A DNA stretch of 11,703 bases from Actinomycetes bacterium. Its GTDB lineage: Bacteria; Actinomycetota; Acidimicrobiia; Acidimicrobiales; Bog-793. The notes below the pieces were generated by a model. It was not told the origin of the DNA. It saw only the letters and a list, made by a program, of their open reading frames with translations, and searched no databases. A program made the translations under genes and the position numbers. The stretch covers positions 1 to 11,703 of the forward strand of contig JAKAOD010000044.1 in assembly GCA_021823365.1 (NCBI GenBank), read 5' to 3'. Below are positions 1-6,060 of this stretch, piece by piece (the first letter of the stretch is position 1; every line of letters starts with the position of its first letter).

Positions 1-80
1 ACGCCCACGACGCCGCCGGCGAGGCGACGAAGGCCGGGGCGCACCCCGGCGTCGCTGGCGGAGCGGTGCGATCCCCTCAC
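1..80 (-). CDS. 5' end of a probable ABC importer permease (partial)
   Basis: This short open frame leaves the window at its left edge. It would begin at a GTG whose last two bases are shared with the TGA of the upstream ATPase gene (a GTGA overlap at 77-80), an arrangement typical of translational coupling. Only 26 codons are visible. They are rich in Ser, Arg and Gly and then become Gly/Val-rich ([10 protein letters not shown]), which could be the approach to a first membrane segment. A second in-frame GTG at 42-44 is an alternative start. The permease assignment is inferred mainly from position, because importer ATPases of this class are usually followed by their TauC/SsuC-type permease. 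No diagnostic motif is visible. Confidence 0.4.
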   Translation of the reverse strand, partial: MRGSHRSASDAGVRPGLRRLAGGVVG

Positions 81-1027
81 CCGCCGCAGGCCCAGCGGTC
101 AGCCCCGGCGCCGCCGCCGGCGAGCGCCGAGGCCTCGGCGCCGAGGTCGTCGCCGCTCGGCGGCAACCCGCCGCCGAACAGCAGATCGCTCAGCTCGTCG
201 CACAGGGAGTGGAAGCGCTCGGTCCGCACCAGCCCGGGCGAGCGAGGGCGCGGGAGGTCGACGTCGACGACGGCGCGGACCCTCCCCGGCCGGGGCGACA
301 TCACGGCGACGGTGTCGGCGAGGAAGGCCGCCTCGCCTATCGAGTGCGTGACCAGCAGCGTCGTCGTCACCCGCTCCGACCAGATGCGGAGCAGCTCGAC
401 GTTGAGCCGCTGGCGCGTCATCTCGTCGAGCGCTCCGAACGGCTCGTCGAGGAGCAGGATCTCCGGCTCGACGACGAGCGCGCGGGCGATCGCGACGCGC
501 TGGCGCATCCCCCCGGAGAGCTGGGCGGGACGCGCCTGCTCGAAACCCTTCAGGCCGACGAGCTCGACGAGCTCTTCGATCGCCGAGTCCGGGACGCGCA
601 TCCCGGTGATCTCGAGGGGCAAGCGGATGTTGGAGACGACCGATCGCCACGGGAGGAGCGCGGGGTCCTGGAACGCGATGCCGAGACGGTGCGCGGCCCG
701 GATCGCGTCGGGCGTCTCGCCGTGGACGAGAACCCCTCCGCTGCTCGGGTGCTCGAGGCCGGCGAGGATCCGCAGCACCGTCGACTTGCCGCAGCCGGAC
801 GGTCCGAGGAGCGCGACGAACGACCCCCGCGGCGAGTGGAGCTCGACCCCGTCGAGGGCTGTGACCACGGAGCGACGTATGCGGAACTCCTTGCGGAGCC
901 CTGAGATCGCGATGCCGTCGTGGACCTCCGCGGACGCTGCAGCGCGCCACGCGCCGACGGTGGTCGCACCCCGGCCCGTGCCTCGGCGCACGGCGACCTC
1001 GAGCTTCTCTTGGTCGACCGCAGCCAT
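77..1027 (-). CDS. ABC importer ATP-binding protein, nitrate/sulfonate/taurine (NitT/TauT) type
   Basis: This is the ATPase subunit (316 residues) of a membrane importer of the SsuB/TauB class, powering uptake at the inner face of the membrane. All motifs are intact: Walker [10 protein letters not shown] (75-83), Q-loop glutamine 120 in [10 protein letters not shown], signature LSGGM (170-174), Walker [14 protein letters not shown] (190-202) with the catalytic Glu, and switch His228 in [12 protein letters not shown]. The phrase MSPRPGR near residue 243 is typical of this class. Family members are usually about 250-270 residues. This one has about 38 extra N-terminal residues and a Gly/Ala-rich C-terminal tail after about residue 285. 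The start is the ATG at 1027, which sits six bases after a TACGAT box and suggests leaderless translation. The substrate (sulfonate, nitrate or a pyrimidine precursor) cannot be read from the ATPase. The likely permease follows with a GTGA overlap. Confidence 0.93.
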   Translation of the reverse strand: MAAVDQEKLEVAVRRGTGRGATTVGAWRAAASAEVHDGIAISGLRKEFRIRRSVVTALDGVELHSPRGSFVALLGPSGCGKSTVLRILAGLEHPSSGGVLVHGETPDAIRAAHRLGIAFQDPALLPWRSVVSNIRLPLEITGMRVPDSAIEELVELVGLKGFEQARPAQLSGGMRQRVAIARALVVEPEILLLDEPFGALDEMTRQRLNVELLRIWSERVTTTLLVTHSIGEAAFLADTVAVMSPRPGRVRAVVDVDLPRPRSPGLVRTERFHSLCDELSDLLFGGGLPPSGDDLGAEASALAGGGAGADRWACGG

Positions 1028-1033
1028 CCCCGG

Positions 1034-1039
1034 ATCGTA
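1034..1039 (-). promoter_or_regulatory. Putative -10 box (TACGAT) of a leaderless promoter
   Basis: Read on the minus strand, TACGAT is followed by six bases and then the ATG of the importer ATPase gene. It fits the actinobacterial TANNNT -10 pattern at the distance seen for leaderless transcripts. No Shine-Dalgarno-like sequence lies before the ATG, which is consistent. I see no convincing -35 element. Confidence 0.45.
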
Positions 1040-1083
1040 GCGAGCCCGCGCGCGCCGAACCCGGACGGTGCATGAACGGCGGG

Positions 1084-1113
1084 TTACGTTTCCACGGACC
1101 GAAGCGCTACCCT
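1084..1113 (+). promoter_or_regulatory. Putative leaderless promoter of the zinc-ribbon gene
   Basis: A TACCCT box at 1108-1113 lies six bases before the ATG at 1120. A weak -35-like TTACGT lies at 1084-1089 with an 18-base spacer. The geometry matches a leaderless actinobacterial promoter and mirrors the box on the opposite strand at 1034-1039. There is no ribosome-binding sequence between the box and the ATG. The prediction rests on pattern and spacing alone. Confidence 0.45.
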
Positions 1114-1119
1114 GCGACC

Positions 1120-1290
1120 ATGGCGGTCGCGAAGGACCCACAGAAGGCCCCACAGAAGGACCCACAGTCCCCGACGATCTGGAGGTGCTCGCTCTGCGGC
1201 GCCCTCGTTCACCCCTCCAACGAGGAGGCGCCGGTGGCGTGGTGCAGTCGCTGCGGGCGGGCGAGCGAGGCACGCCGCGACGGCCCGTGA
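1120..1290 (+). CDS. Small CxxC/CxxC zinc-ribbon protein (56 aa)
   Basis: This is a 56-residue soluble protein with no recognised named family. The N-terminal third is a Lys/Pro/Gln tail built on a three-fold KxPQ repeat (residues 5-16). After it come two knuckles, RCSLCG (Cys23 and Cys26) and WCSRCG (Cys42 and Cys45), 15 residues apart, which is the layout of a rubredoxin- or zinc-ribbon-like metal site. I chose the ATG at 1120 because it follows a TACCCT box by six bases. An in-frame ATG at 1072 would add 16 residues ([15 protein letters not shown] and similar) that look like translated promoter DNA. The stop lies 10 bases before the MFS remnant, so the two were probably co-transcribed. Its role is unknown; a small nucleic-acid- or protein-binding adaptor would be a guess. 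Confidence 0.65.
   Translation: MAVAKDPQKAPQKDPQSPTIWRCSLCGALVHPSNEEAPVAWCSRCGRASEARRDGP
1132..1167 (+). repeat. Three tandem 12-bp units inside the zinc-ribbon gene
   Basis: Three near-identical 12-base units in frame encode KDPQ, KAPQ and KDPQ. The middle unit differs at the Asp/Ala codon. Being a multiple of three, the array can gain or lose units without breaking the reading frame, and it makes a short basic, proline-containing tail. Confidence 0.8.
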
Positions 1291-1300
1291 GCGCCCTGCC

Positions 1301-1561
1301 GTGAGCCGGGCCCGCCCCGGCACAGATCCACTCCCCGGCCGTCGCCAGCGCTTCGCCATCCTCGCGGTCTGCGGCCTGAGCCTGTTCATCGTCGGCGTCG
1401 ACTCGACGATCGTCAACGTCGCGCTGCCGTCGATGCAAAGGAGCCTGCATGCTCCGGTCCCCGGCGAGCTTGCCGTCGGCCGGCTCGACCTCGCTTCCCC
1501 TGCTCAGCGTGAGAGCGGGGCGTCGCCATCCCCCTGCCAGGCGGCGAAAAGCCGGGCGTAG
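1301..1561 (+). pseudogene. Truncated DHA2-family MFS drug exporter (N-terminal remnant)
   Basis: The frame opens at a GTG 10 bases after the zinc-ribbon stop. Residues 14-52 read as the start of an EmrB/QacA-type (14-TM) drug:proton antiporter: a basic stretch, one hydrophobic helix (about 18-33) and the hallmark [19 protein letters not shown]. In intact members this leads into a conserved Gln-Trp and Tyr segment and the second helix. Here the similarity fades after about position 1460 and becomes Gly/Arg/Ser-rich. The frame then runs antisense through the 3' end of the ABC exporter gene (whose stop is at 1504-1506) and ends at 1561. Only about 50 of the usual 450-550 or more residues remain, so it cannot transport. 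No other frame nearby carries the missing part, so deletion or rearrangement is more likely than a simple frameshift. Confidence 0.72.
1440..1455 (-). terminator. Weak hairpin downstream of the ABC exporter genes
   Basis: On the minus strand, GGAGC and GCTCC form a 5-bp stem around a six-base loop, followed by TTTGC. It lies about 50 bases past the stop of the exporter operon and inside the MFS remnant. The stem is short and the T-run is only three bases, so it is at best a weak terminator and may be chance in such GC-rich DNA. Confidence 0.22.
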
Positions 1562-3270
1562 TACCCGCCGGCCGTCACGAGCTCGGTGTGCGCGCCGACC
1601 TCGACGACCGTTCCACCGTGGACGACCGCGACGCGATCGGCGCGCTCGGCCGACGTCAGGCGATGGGCGACGGTGACGGTCGTCCGGCCCGCCGTGAGCG
1701 CAGCGAGTGCCGCCTCGATCGCCCGCTCCGTCCCGGGGTCGACGCTCGAGGTGGCCTCGTCCATGACGAGGACGGCGGGGTCCGCGAGGGCGGCGCGTGC
1801 GAGCGAGACGAGCTGGCGCTCTCCGGCGGAGAGGTGCGCGCCCCGCTCGCCGACATCGGTGGCGAGACCGTCCGGGAGGCGGGAGAGGGTCGGGGCGATC
1901 CCGAGCCGGGCGAGAGCGGCGTGCACGTCGCTCTCGGGCGCCTCTGGCCGACCGACGAGGATGTTGTCGAGCACCGTGCCGCGGAAGAGGAACCCCTCCT
2001 GCGGCACGACGACGATCCGCTGGCGCAGGTGCGACAGGCTCGCCCGCCGCAGGTCCACGCCGCCGAAGCGCACGGCACCCGCGTTCGGGTCGTACAGGCG
2101 CCCGATGAGCTTGGCGATGGTCGACTTGCCCGCGCCGGTCGGTCCGACGAGCGCGACGTGCTCGCCCGGCTCGATGCGCAGGTCGACGCCGGCGAGGCCC
2201 GCCGTGCGCGAGTAGGAGAAGCCCACGCCCTCCAGCTCCAAGGCGCCGAGTCGCGGCAGCAGAGCCGGCTCGGTCGGCTCGTCCATCGCCGGCTCCACGT
2301 CGAGCAGCGCGAACACCGTCCCGAGCGCCGCCCCCGAGGACTGCAGAAGGTCGAAGAGCTGGCTCAAGCTCTGGATCGAGCTGAAGAGGTTGGCGATGTA
2401 GAGAACGAAGGCGGCCACGGCGCCGATCGAGGTCAGGTGGAGGTGGACGAGCAGCGCGCCGACGAGGAGGACGACCACGGTCGCGATGACGCCCGTGCCT
2501 TCCACCTTCGGGAAGAAGCGTGCCGCGAGGCGCACCGTCGCCATCTCTGAGGCGAGCTGTGCCCGGTTGCGCTCGTCGAACTTCGCCGCGACGCGTTCCT
2601 CCTGCCGGAACGCCTGGACGACGCGCACGCCGGCGAGCCCCTCGTCGAAGGCGGCCAGCGTGTCGCCGATCTTCGTGCGCACCTCCGTGTAGGCGCGTGT
2701 CGACGTCGTGCGGTAGCGCGCCGCCGCGAGCACGACCGGCACGAGGCAGACGGCAGTTGCCGCGAAGAGGAGGGGCGAGGTGACGACGAGCACGACGACG
2801 GAGAACACGAGCAAGCCGGTGCTCATCGCGAGCGTCCCGAGGCCGCTCTGCACGAGCGTCTCGAGCACGTCGATGTCGGCGGTCATCCGCGTGAGCAGCT
2901 GGCCCGAGCTCTCGGTCTCGTAGAAGGACAGCGGCTGGGAGAGCAGGTGCGAGAAGACGCGCTTGCGGAGGTCGTTGAGCACGAGCTCCCCCGTCGAGGA
3001 GAGCAGGCGCGTCTGTGCCCCCGTCAGAAGGTACGACGCGGCGGCGACGGCGAGGTAGCACGCCCCGACGACGTCTATGACGCGCATCGAGCGGTGGTGG
3101 ACGAGGCCGTGGTTGATCGCGTACCCGACGAGGCTCGGGCCGGCGAGCGTCGCCGCCAGGGCGCCGAGGAGCACCGCGAGGGACAGCAGGGCGCGACGGC
3201 GGTAGGGCTTGACCATCGCGATCGAAGCGCGGAGCAGGTGGCGCCGGAGGTTCGGCGGGGACGCGATCAT
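1504..3270 (-). CDS. ABC half-exporter with catalytic Walker B and non-canonical signature (588 aa)
   Basis: This is a type IV (MsbA/MdlB-like) half-transporter: an elbow helix (about 8-26), a six-helix membrane domain (about 27-320) and a nucleotide-binding domain (about 343-580). Visible motifs are the aromatic A-loop Tyr353, Walker [10 protein letters not shown] (376-384), Q-loop Gln424 in VVPQEGFLF, Walker [13 protein letters not shown] with catalytic Glu505, and switch His536. The signature is LSAGE (480-484) instead of LSGGQ, which marks one half of an asymmetric heterodimer. Its ATG overlaps the stop of the upstream half-exporter (ATGA at 3267-3270), so equal-ratio synthesis by translational coupling is likely. 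The length is normal for the family. The substrate is unknown; lipids, peptides and drugs are all exported by relatives. The stop lies next to the truncated MFS gene. Confidence 0.93.
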   Translation of the reverse strand: MIASPPNLRRHLLRASIAMVKPYRRRALLSLAVLLGALAATLAGPSLVGYAINHGLVHHRSMRVIDVVGACYLAVAAASYLLTGAQTRLLSSTGELVLNDLRKRVFSHLLSQPLSFYETESSGQLLTRMTADIDVLETLVQSGLGTLAMSTGLLVFSVVVLVVTSPLLFAATAVCLVPVVLAAARYRTTSTRAYTEVRTKIGDTLAAFDEGLAGVRVVQAFRQEERVAAKFDERNRAQLASEMATVRLAARFFPKVEGTGVIATVVVLLVGALLVHLHLTSIGAVAAFVLYIANLFSSIQSLSQLFDLLQSSGAALGTVFALLDVEPAMDEPTEPALLPRLGALELEGVGFSYSRTAGLAGVDLRIEPGEHVALVGPTGAGKSTIAKLIGRLYDPNAGAVRFGGVDLRRASLSHLRQRIVVVPQEGFLFRGTVLDNILVGRPEAPESDVHAALARLGIAPTLSRLPDGLATDVGERGAHLSAGERQLVSLARAALADPAVLVMDEATSSVDPGTERAIEAALAALTAGRTTVTVAHRLTSAERADRVAVVHGGTVVEVGAHTELVTAGGYYARLFAAWQGDGDAPLSR

Positions 3271-5081
3271 CCGGCGCGGTCCATGCTCTCGTCGGACGCG
3301 TCGTCCGCCTCGCCCTCGGCGTCATCGAGGCCGAGGACCTCCCGGTACCGCGCGCTCGTCGCGCAGAGCCGCTCGTGCGTCCCGGTCGCGGCGACGCGCC
3401 CGGCCTCGACGAGCACGACCCGGTCGGCCATCGCGACGGTCGCGGCGCGATGGGAGATGATCACGATGGTGCGTGCCGCGCCGACCTCCTCGAGCCCGGC
3501 GACGATCTCCCGTTCCTTCTCCGCGTCGACGGCCGACGTCGCGTCGTCGAGCACGAGGAGGCGCGGACCCGCGAGGATGGCCCTGGCGAGCGCGACGCGT
3601 TGCCGCTGGCCGCCCGACAACCCGTAGCCGCGCTCGCCGACGCGGGTGGCGTAGCTCTCCGGCAGGGCTTCGGCGAACTCGTCGACCTTGGCGAGGCGAG
3701 CGGCCTCGAGCAGCTCCGCCCGGCTGGCGCCGGGCCGCCCGACGCGCAGGTTGGCTTCGATCGTGTCGTCGAAGAGGAAGCTGTCCTCGAACACGACGCC
3801 GACCGCGGCGCGCACGGCCGCCGTCGGCACCTTGCGCACGTCGACGCCGTCGAGGCAGACCGTCCCCCGTCCGGGGTCGTAGAGACGGCTGAGCAGCGCG
3901 GCGACCGTCGTCTTGCCGCTCCCGGTCGGGCCGACGAGCGCGACGACCTCCCCAGCGCGCACCTCCAGGTCGAAGTCGTCCAGGGCGGGCTCGCTCGCGC
4001 CGGGATAGGCGAAGTGGACGCCGCAGAGGCTGGCGTGCCCGTCGCACGCCTCCAGCTCGGCCGGATCGGCCGGCTCGGCGATCGCCGGGCGGTGGCGGGC
4101 GACCGCCTCGAGGCGCTGGGAGGAGACCAGGGCCCGTTGGACCTGGACGATGAACCATCCGAGCGACTGCAGCGGACCGGTGACGACGGCGAGGTAGGCG
4201 TTGAAGGCGAGCAGCATGCCGACGCTCAGCTCGTGGTGCAGGACGAGGTAGCCGCCGAGCCAGTTGACCGCGACAAGCTCGAGCATCGGGATGACGTTGA
4301 GCGGCGGGTTGTAGCGGGAGCGGGTCCGGACGATGTGGAGCGACTGGTCCCGAACGGCATCGGCCTGCTCGGCGAGGCGCCGTCTGAGCAGAGGCTCGGC
4401 GCCGAAGCCCTTCACGGCGCGGATGCCGCTCGTCGTCTCCTCGACGACTCCGGCGAGGTCGCCCCGTGCGCGCTGCAGCTCGGCGAGGGAAGGGCGCACG
4501 TTCGAGGCGTAGCGCTTGGAGGTGAGCGCCACGATCGGCAGCGCGATGAGCGCCACGAGCCCGAGGAGGTGGTTGATCAAGACGAGCGCCACCCCGACGG
4601 CGACGATCGCGGCGGAGTTGGCGATCCATGCCGGCGCCGCGGCGACGAGCGATTGGACCTGGAAGAGGTCGCTCGTGACCCGCGACAGCAGCTGACCGCG
4701 GTTGACCTGGTCGTGGTAGCCGACGTCGAACCCCACGAGCTTGACGAACAGGTCCCGTCGCAGCTCGGCCTCGACCGCCCTGGAGGCAGTCCCGTTGAAG
4801 AGCCGTCGCAGTCCTGCTGCCGTGGCCTGCACGACGCCGATCGCTGCGGCGACGGCCGCGAGGAGGATGAGGCGCCGCCAGTCGTGACCGAGCAGGCCCG
4901 CGTTGATCGCCCGACCCACAAGCTCGGGCACGGCGACGACGCCTGCGGTCCAGACGAGCGCCGCGGCAAGCGAGCGCGCCTCGACGCTCCAGTGCCCCGA
5001 CATCGACCGGCGAAGGTATGCAAGACCCGCGAGCGCGTCGGTGCGCCGTGCGGCTCCGGTCTCCGTATGCGTTCGGTGCAC
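3267..5081 (-). CDS. ABC half-exporter with degenerate ATP site and canonical signature (604 aa)
   Basis: This is the first gene of the exporter pair, with a six-helix membrane domain (about 35-325) and an ATPase domain (about 350-585). Walker A is GPTGSGKTT (384-392), the signature is a canonical LSGGQ (488-492) and switch His544 is present. Two residues are changed: the Q-loop glutamine is Glu432 (VVFEDSFLF) and the Walker B catalytic Glu is Asp513 ([11 protein letters not shown]). Both are known marks of the degenerate half of heterodimeric exporters. The start is uncertain. GTG at 5081 keeps the elbow helix LAYLRRS that normally precedes helix 1, although the GAGG before it is only two bases away. 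ATG at 5003 has a TACCTT box nine bases upstream but would remove that helix. The frame stays open to an ATG at 5306, which would overlap pxpA and is unlikely. The last 20 residues are acidic. Confidence 0.9.
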   Translation of the reverse strand: MHRTHTETGAARRTDALAGLAYLRRSMSGHWSVEARSLAAALVWTAGVVAVPELVGRAINAGLLGHDWRRLILLAAVAAAIGVVQATAAGLRRLFNGTASRAVEAELRRDLFVKLVGFDVGYHDQVNRGQLLSRVTSDLFQVQSLVAAAPAWIANSAAIVAVGVALVLINHLLGLVALIALPIVALTSKRYASNVRPSLAELQRARGDLAGVVEETTSGIRAVKGFGAEPLLRRRLAEQADAVRDQSLHIVRTRSRYNPPLNVIPMLELVAVNWLGGYLVLHHELSVGMLLAFNAYLAVVTGPLQSLGWFIVQVQRALVSSQRLEAVARHRPAIAEPADPAELEACDGHASLCGVHFAYPGASEPALDDFDLEVRAGEVVALVGPTGSGKTTVAALLSRLYDPGRGTVCLDGVDVRKVPTAAVRAAVGVVFEDSFLFDDTIEANLRVGRPGASRAELLEAARLAKVDEFAEALPESYATRVGERGYGLSGGQRQRVALARAILAGPRLLVLDDATSAVDAEKEREIVAGLEEVGAARTIVIISHRAATVAMADRVVLVEAGRVAATGTHERLCATSARYREVLGLDDAEGEADDASDESMDRAG

Positions 5082-5238
5082 CCCCTCGAAGTGCCGACCG
5101 ACGAGCAACCGCCGACGAGCGAGGACGCTCGGGCCTGCGCTGGCTCGCCGCGCGAAGCCGTTGTGGAGCCGGACCGCTCTCGACAGACCGCAGCGAGGTG
5201 CGCGGCTCCCGGCGGCGCTCAGCAGACTTGCAGGAATC
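5082..5238. other. 157-bp intergenic region between pxpA and the exporter operon
   Basis: This gap separates the pxpA stop from the start of the exporter pair and must hold any terminator or promoter between them. A perfect 6-bp stem with a four-base loop (CGAGCG, AGGA, CGCTCG) lies at 5116-5131. A GGAGCC/GGCTCC pair lies 33 bases apart at 5165-5170 and 5204-5209. Neither is followed by a T-run on the minus strand. I see no clear -35/-10 pair, and no gene or RNA is evident. Confidence 0.5.
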
Positions 5239-6054
5239 CTACCGAGCCGCGAAGGCCGCGACGCGCACCCCGGCGAGCTCGAGGCCCCGGCGTACCTCTC
5301 TCGCAATGCCCGCCGCGCCCGGCGTGTCGCCGTGGAGGCAGATCGACCCCGCTGCGACTGCGACCTCCGAGCCGTCGACCGATGGCACCGCGTTGTCGAG
5401 CGCGATGCGCAGCGCGCGCTCGACGACGACGGCGACGTCGGTGAGCACCGATCCGGGTGTACGCCGATCGGCGAGCCGCCCGTCGGGGAGGTAGGCGCGG
5501 TCGCAGTACGCCTCGGCGACGGACCCGAGCCCGAGCCGCTCGCACTCGGAGAGGGCGAGGGCGTCGGGGAGCGCGAGCAGCACGAGCGAGCGGTCGTAGT
5601 CCCCCATCGCGCGAGCGAGCGCCTCCGCCCTCGCCTGGTCGACGCAGACGCGATGGTAGAGGGCGCCGTGCGGCTTGACGTAGGAGACGCGCGTGCCGGC
5701 GGCCCGGGCGAAGGCGTCGAGCGCGCCGATCTGGTAGAGCACGTCGCAGTAGAGCTCGTCCGGCGACACGTCGAGATCCCGCCGGCCGAAGCCGACGCGG
5801 TCGGGGTAGGCGACGTGGGCGCCGACGGCCACGCCGCGGGCCGCGGCGGCGCGGACGGTCCGCTCGATGGTCGCCGGATCGCCGGCGTGGAACCCGCAGG
5901 CGATGTTGGCGCTCGAGACGGCGTCGAGGATCGCCTGGTCGTCGCCGAGACGCCAGATGCCGAAGCCCTCGCCGAGGTCGGCGTTCAGGTCGATCGCCGG
6001 CGAGAGCGAGGCGTCCGGCGCCACTGGGGCGCCGGCGGCGGACTTTGCGATCAC
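5239..6054 (-). CDS. pxpA: 5-oxoprolinase subunit A (LamB/YcsF family)
   Basis: PxpA acts with PxpB and PxpC in the cytoplasm to open 5-oxoproline (pyroglutamate) to glutamate using ATP, clearing a spontaneous damage product of glutamine and glutamate. The 271-residue protein has the family landmarks in order: IDLNADLGEGFG (21-32), ANIACGFHAGDP (49-60), VGAH followed by YPDRVGFGRRDL (77-94), VKPHGALYH (126-134), DRAYLPDGRL (185-194) and SICLHGDTP (237-245). Length is slightly above the usual 250 or so because of about 20 extra N-terminal residues. The chosen start is GTG at 6054, six bases after the stop of the PxpB-PxpC gene; a second in-frame GTG at 6024 would remove 10 of them. Neither has a strong ribosome-binding sequence. 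The close spacing points to co-transcription and co-translation with its partner subunits. Confidence 0.95.
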   Translation of the reverse strand: MIAKSAAGAPVAPDASLSPAIDLNADLGEGFGIWRLGDDQAILDAVSSANIACGFHAGDPATIERTVRAAAARGVAVGAHVAYPDRVGFGRRDLDVSPDELYCDVLYQIGALDAFARAAGTRVSYVKPHGALYHRVCVDQARAEALARAMGDYDRSLVLLALPDALALSECERLGLGSVAEAYCDRAYLPDGRLADRRTPGSVLTDVAVVVERALRIALDNAVPSVDGSEVAVAAGSICLHGDTPGAAGIAREVRRGLELAGVRVAAFAAR

Positions 6055-6060
6055 GACAGC

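Noticed and set aside
1072..1119. Upstream in-frame ATG as the start of the zinc-ribbon protein
   Set aside because: The extra 16 residues would be encoded by the putative -35/-10 region, and no ribosome-binding sequence precedes that ATG.
77..3325. A single continuous 1082-codon minus-strand frame spanning the importer ATPase and the ABC exporter gene
   Set aside because: Only the last 316 codons (from the ATG at 1027) encode a recognisable protein. The rest is an Arg/Pro/Ala-rich out-of-frame shadow of the 588-residue exporter, typical of stop-poor GC-rich DNA.
5236..5241. TAGGAT on the minus strand as a -10 box for the exporter operon
   Set aside because: It overlaps the pxpA stop codon, has no -35 element at a suitable distance, and would leave a leader of about 150 bases with nothing to support it.
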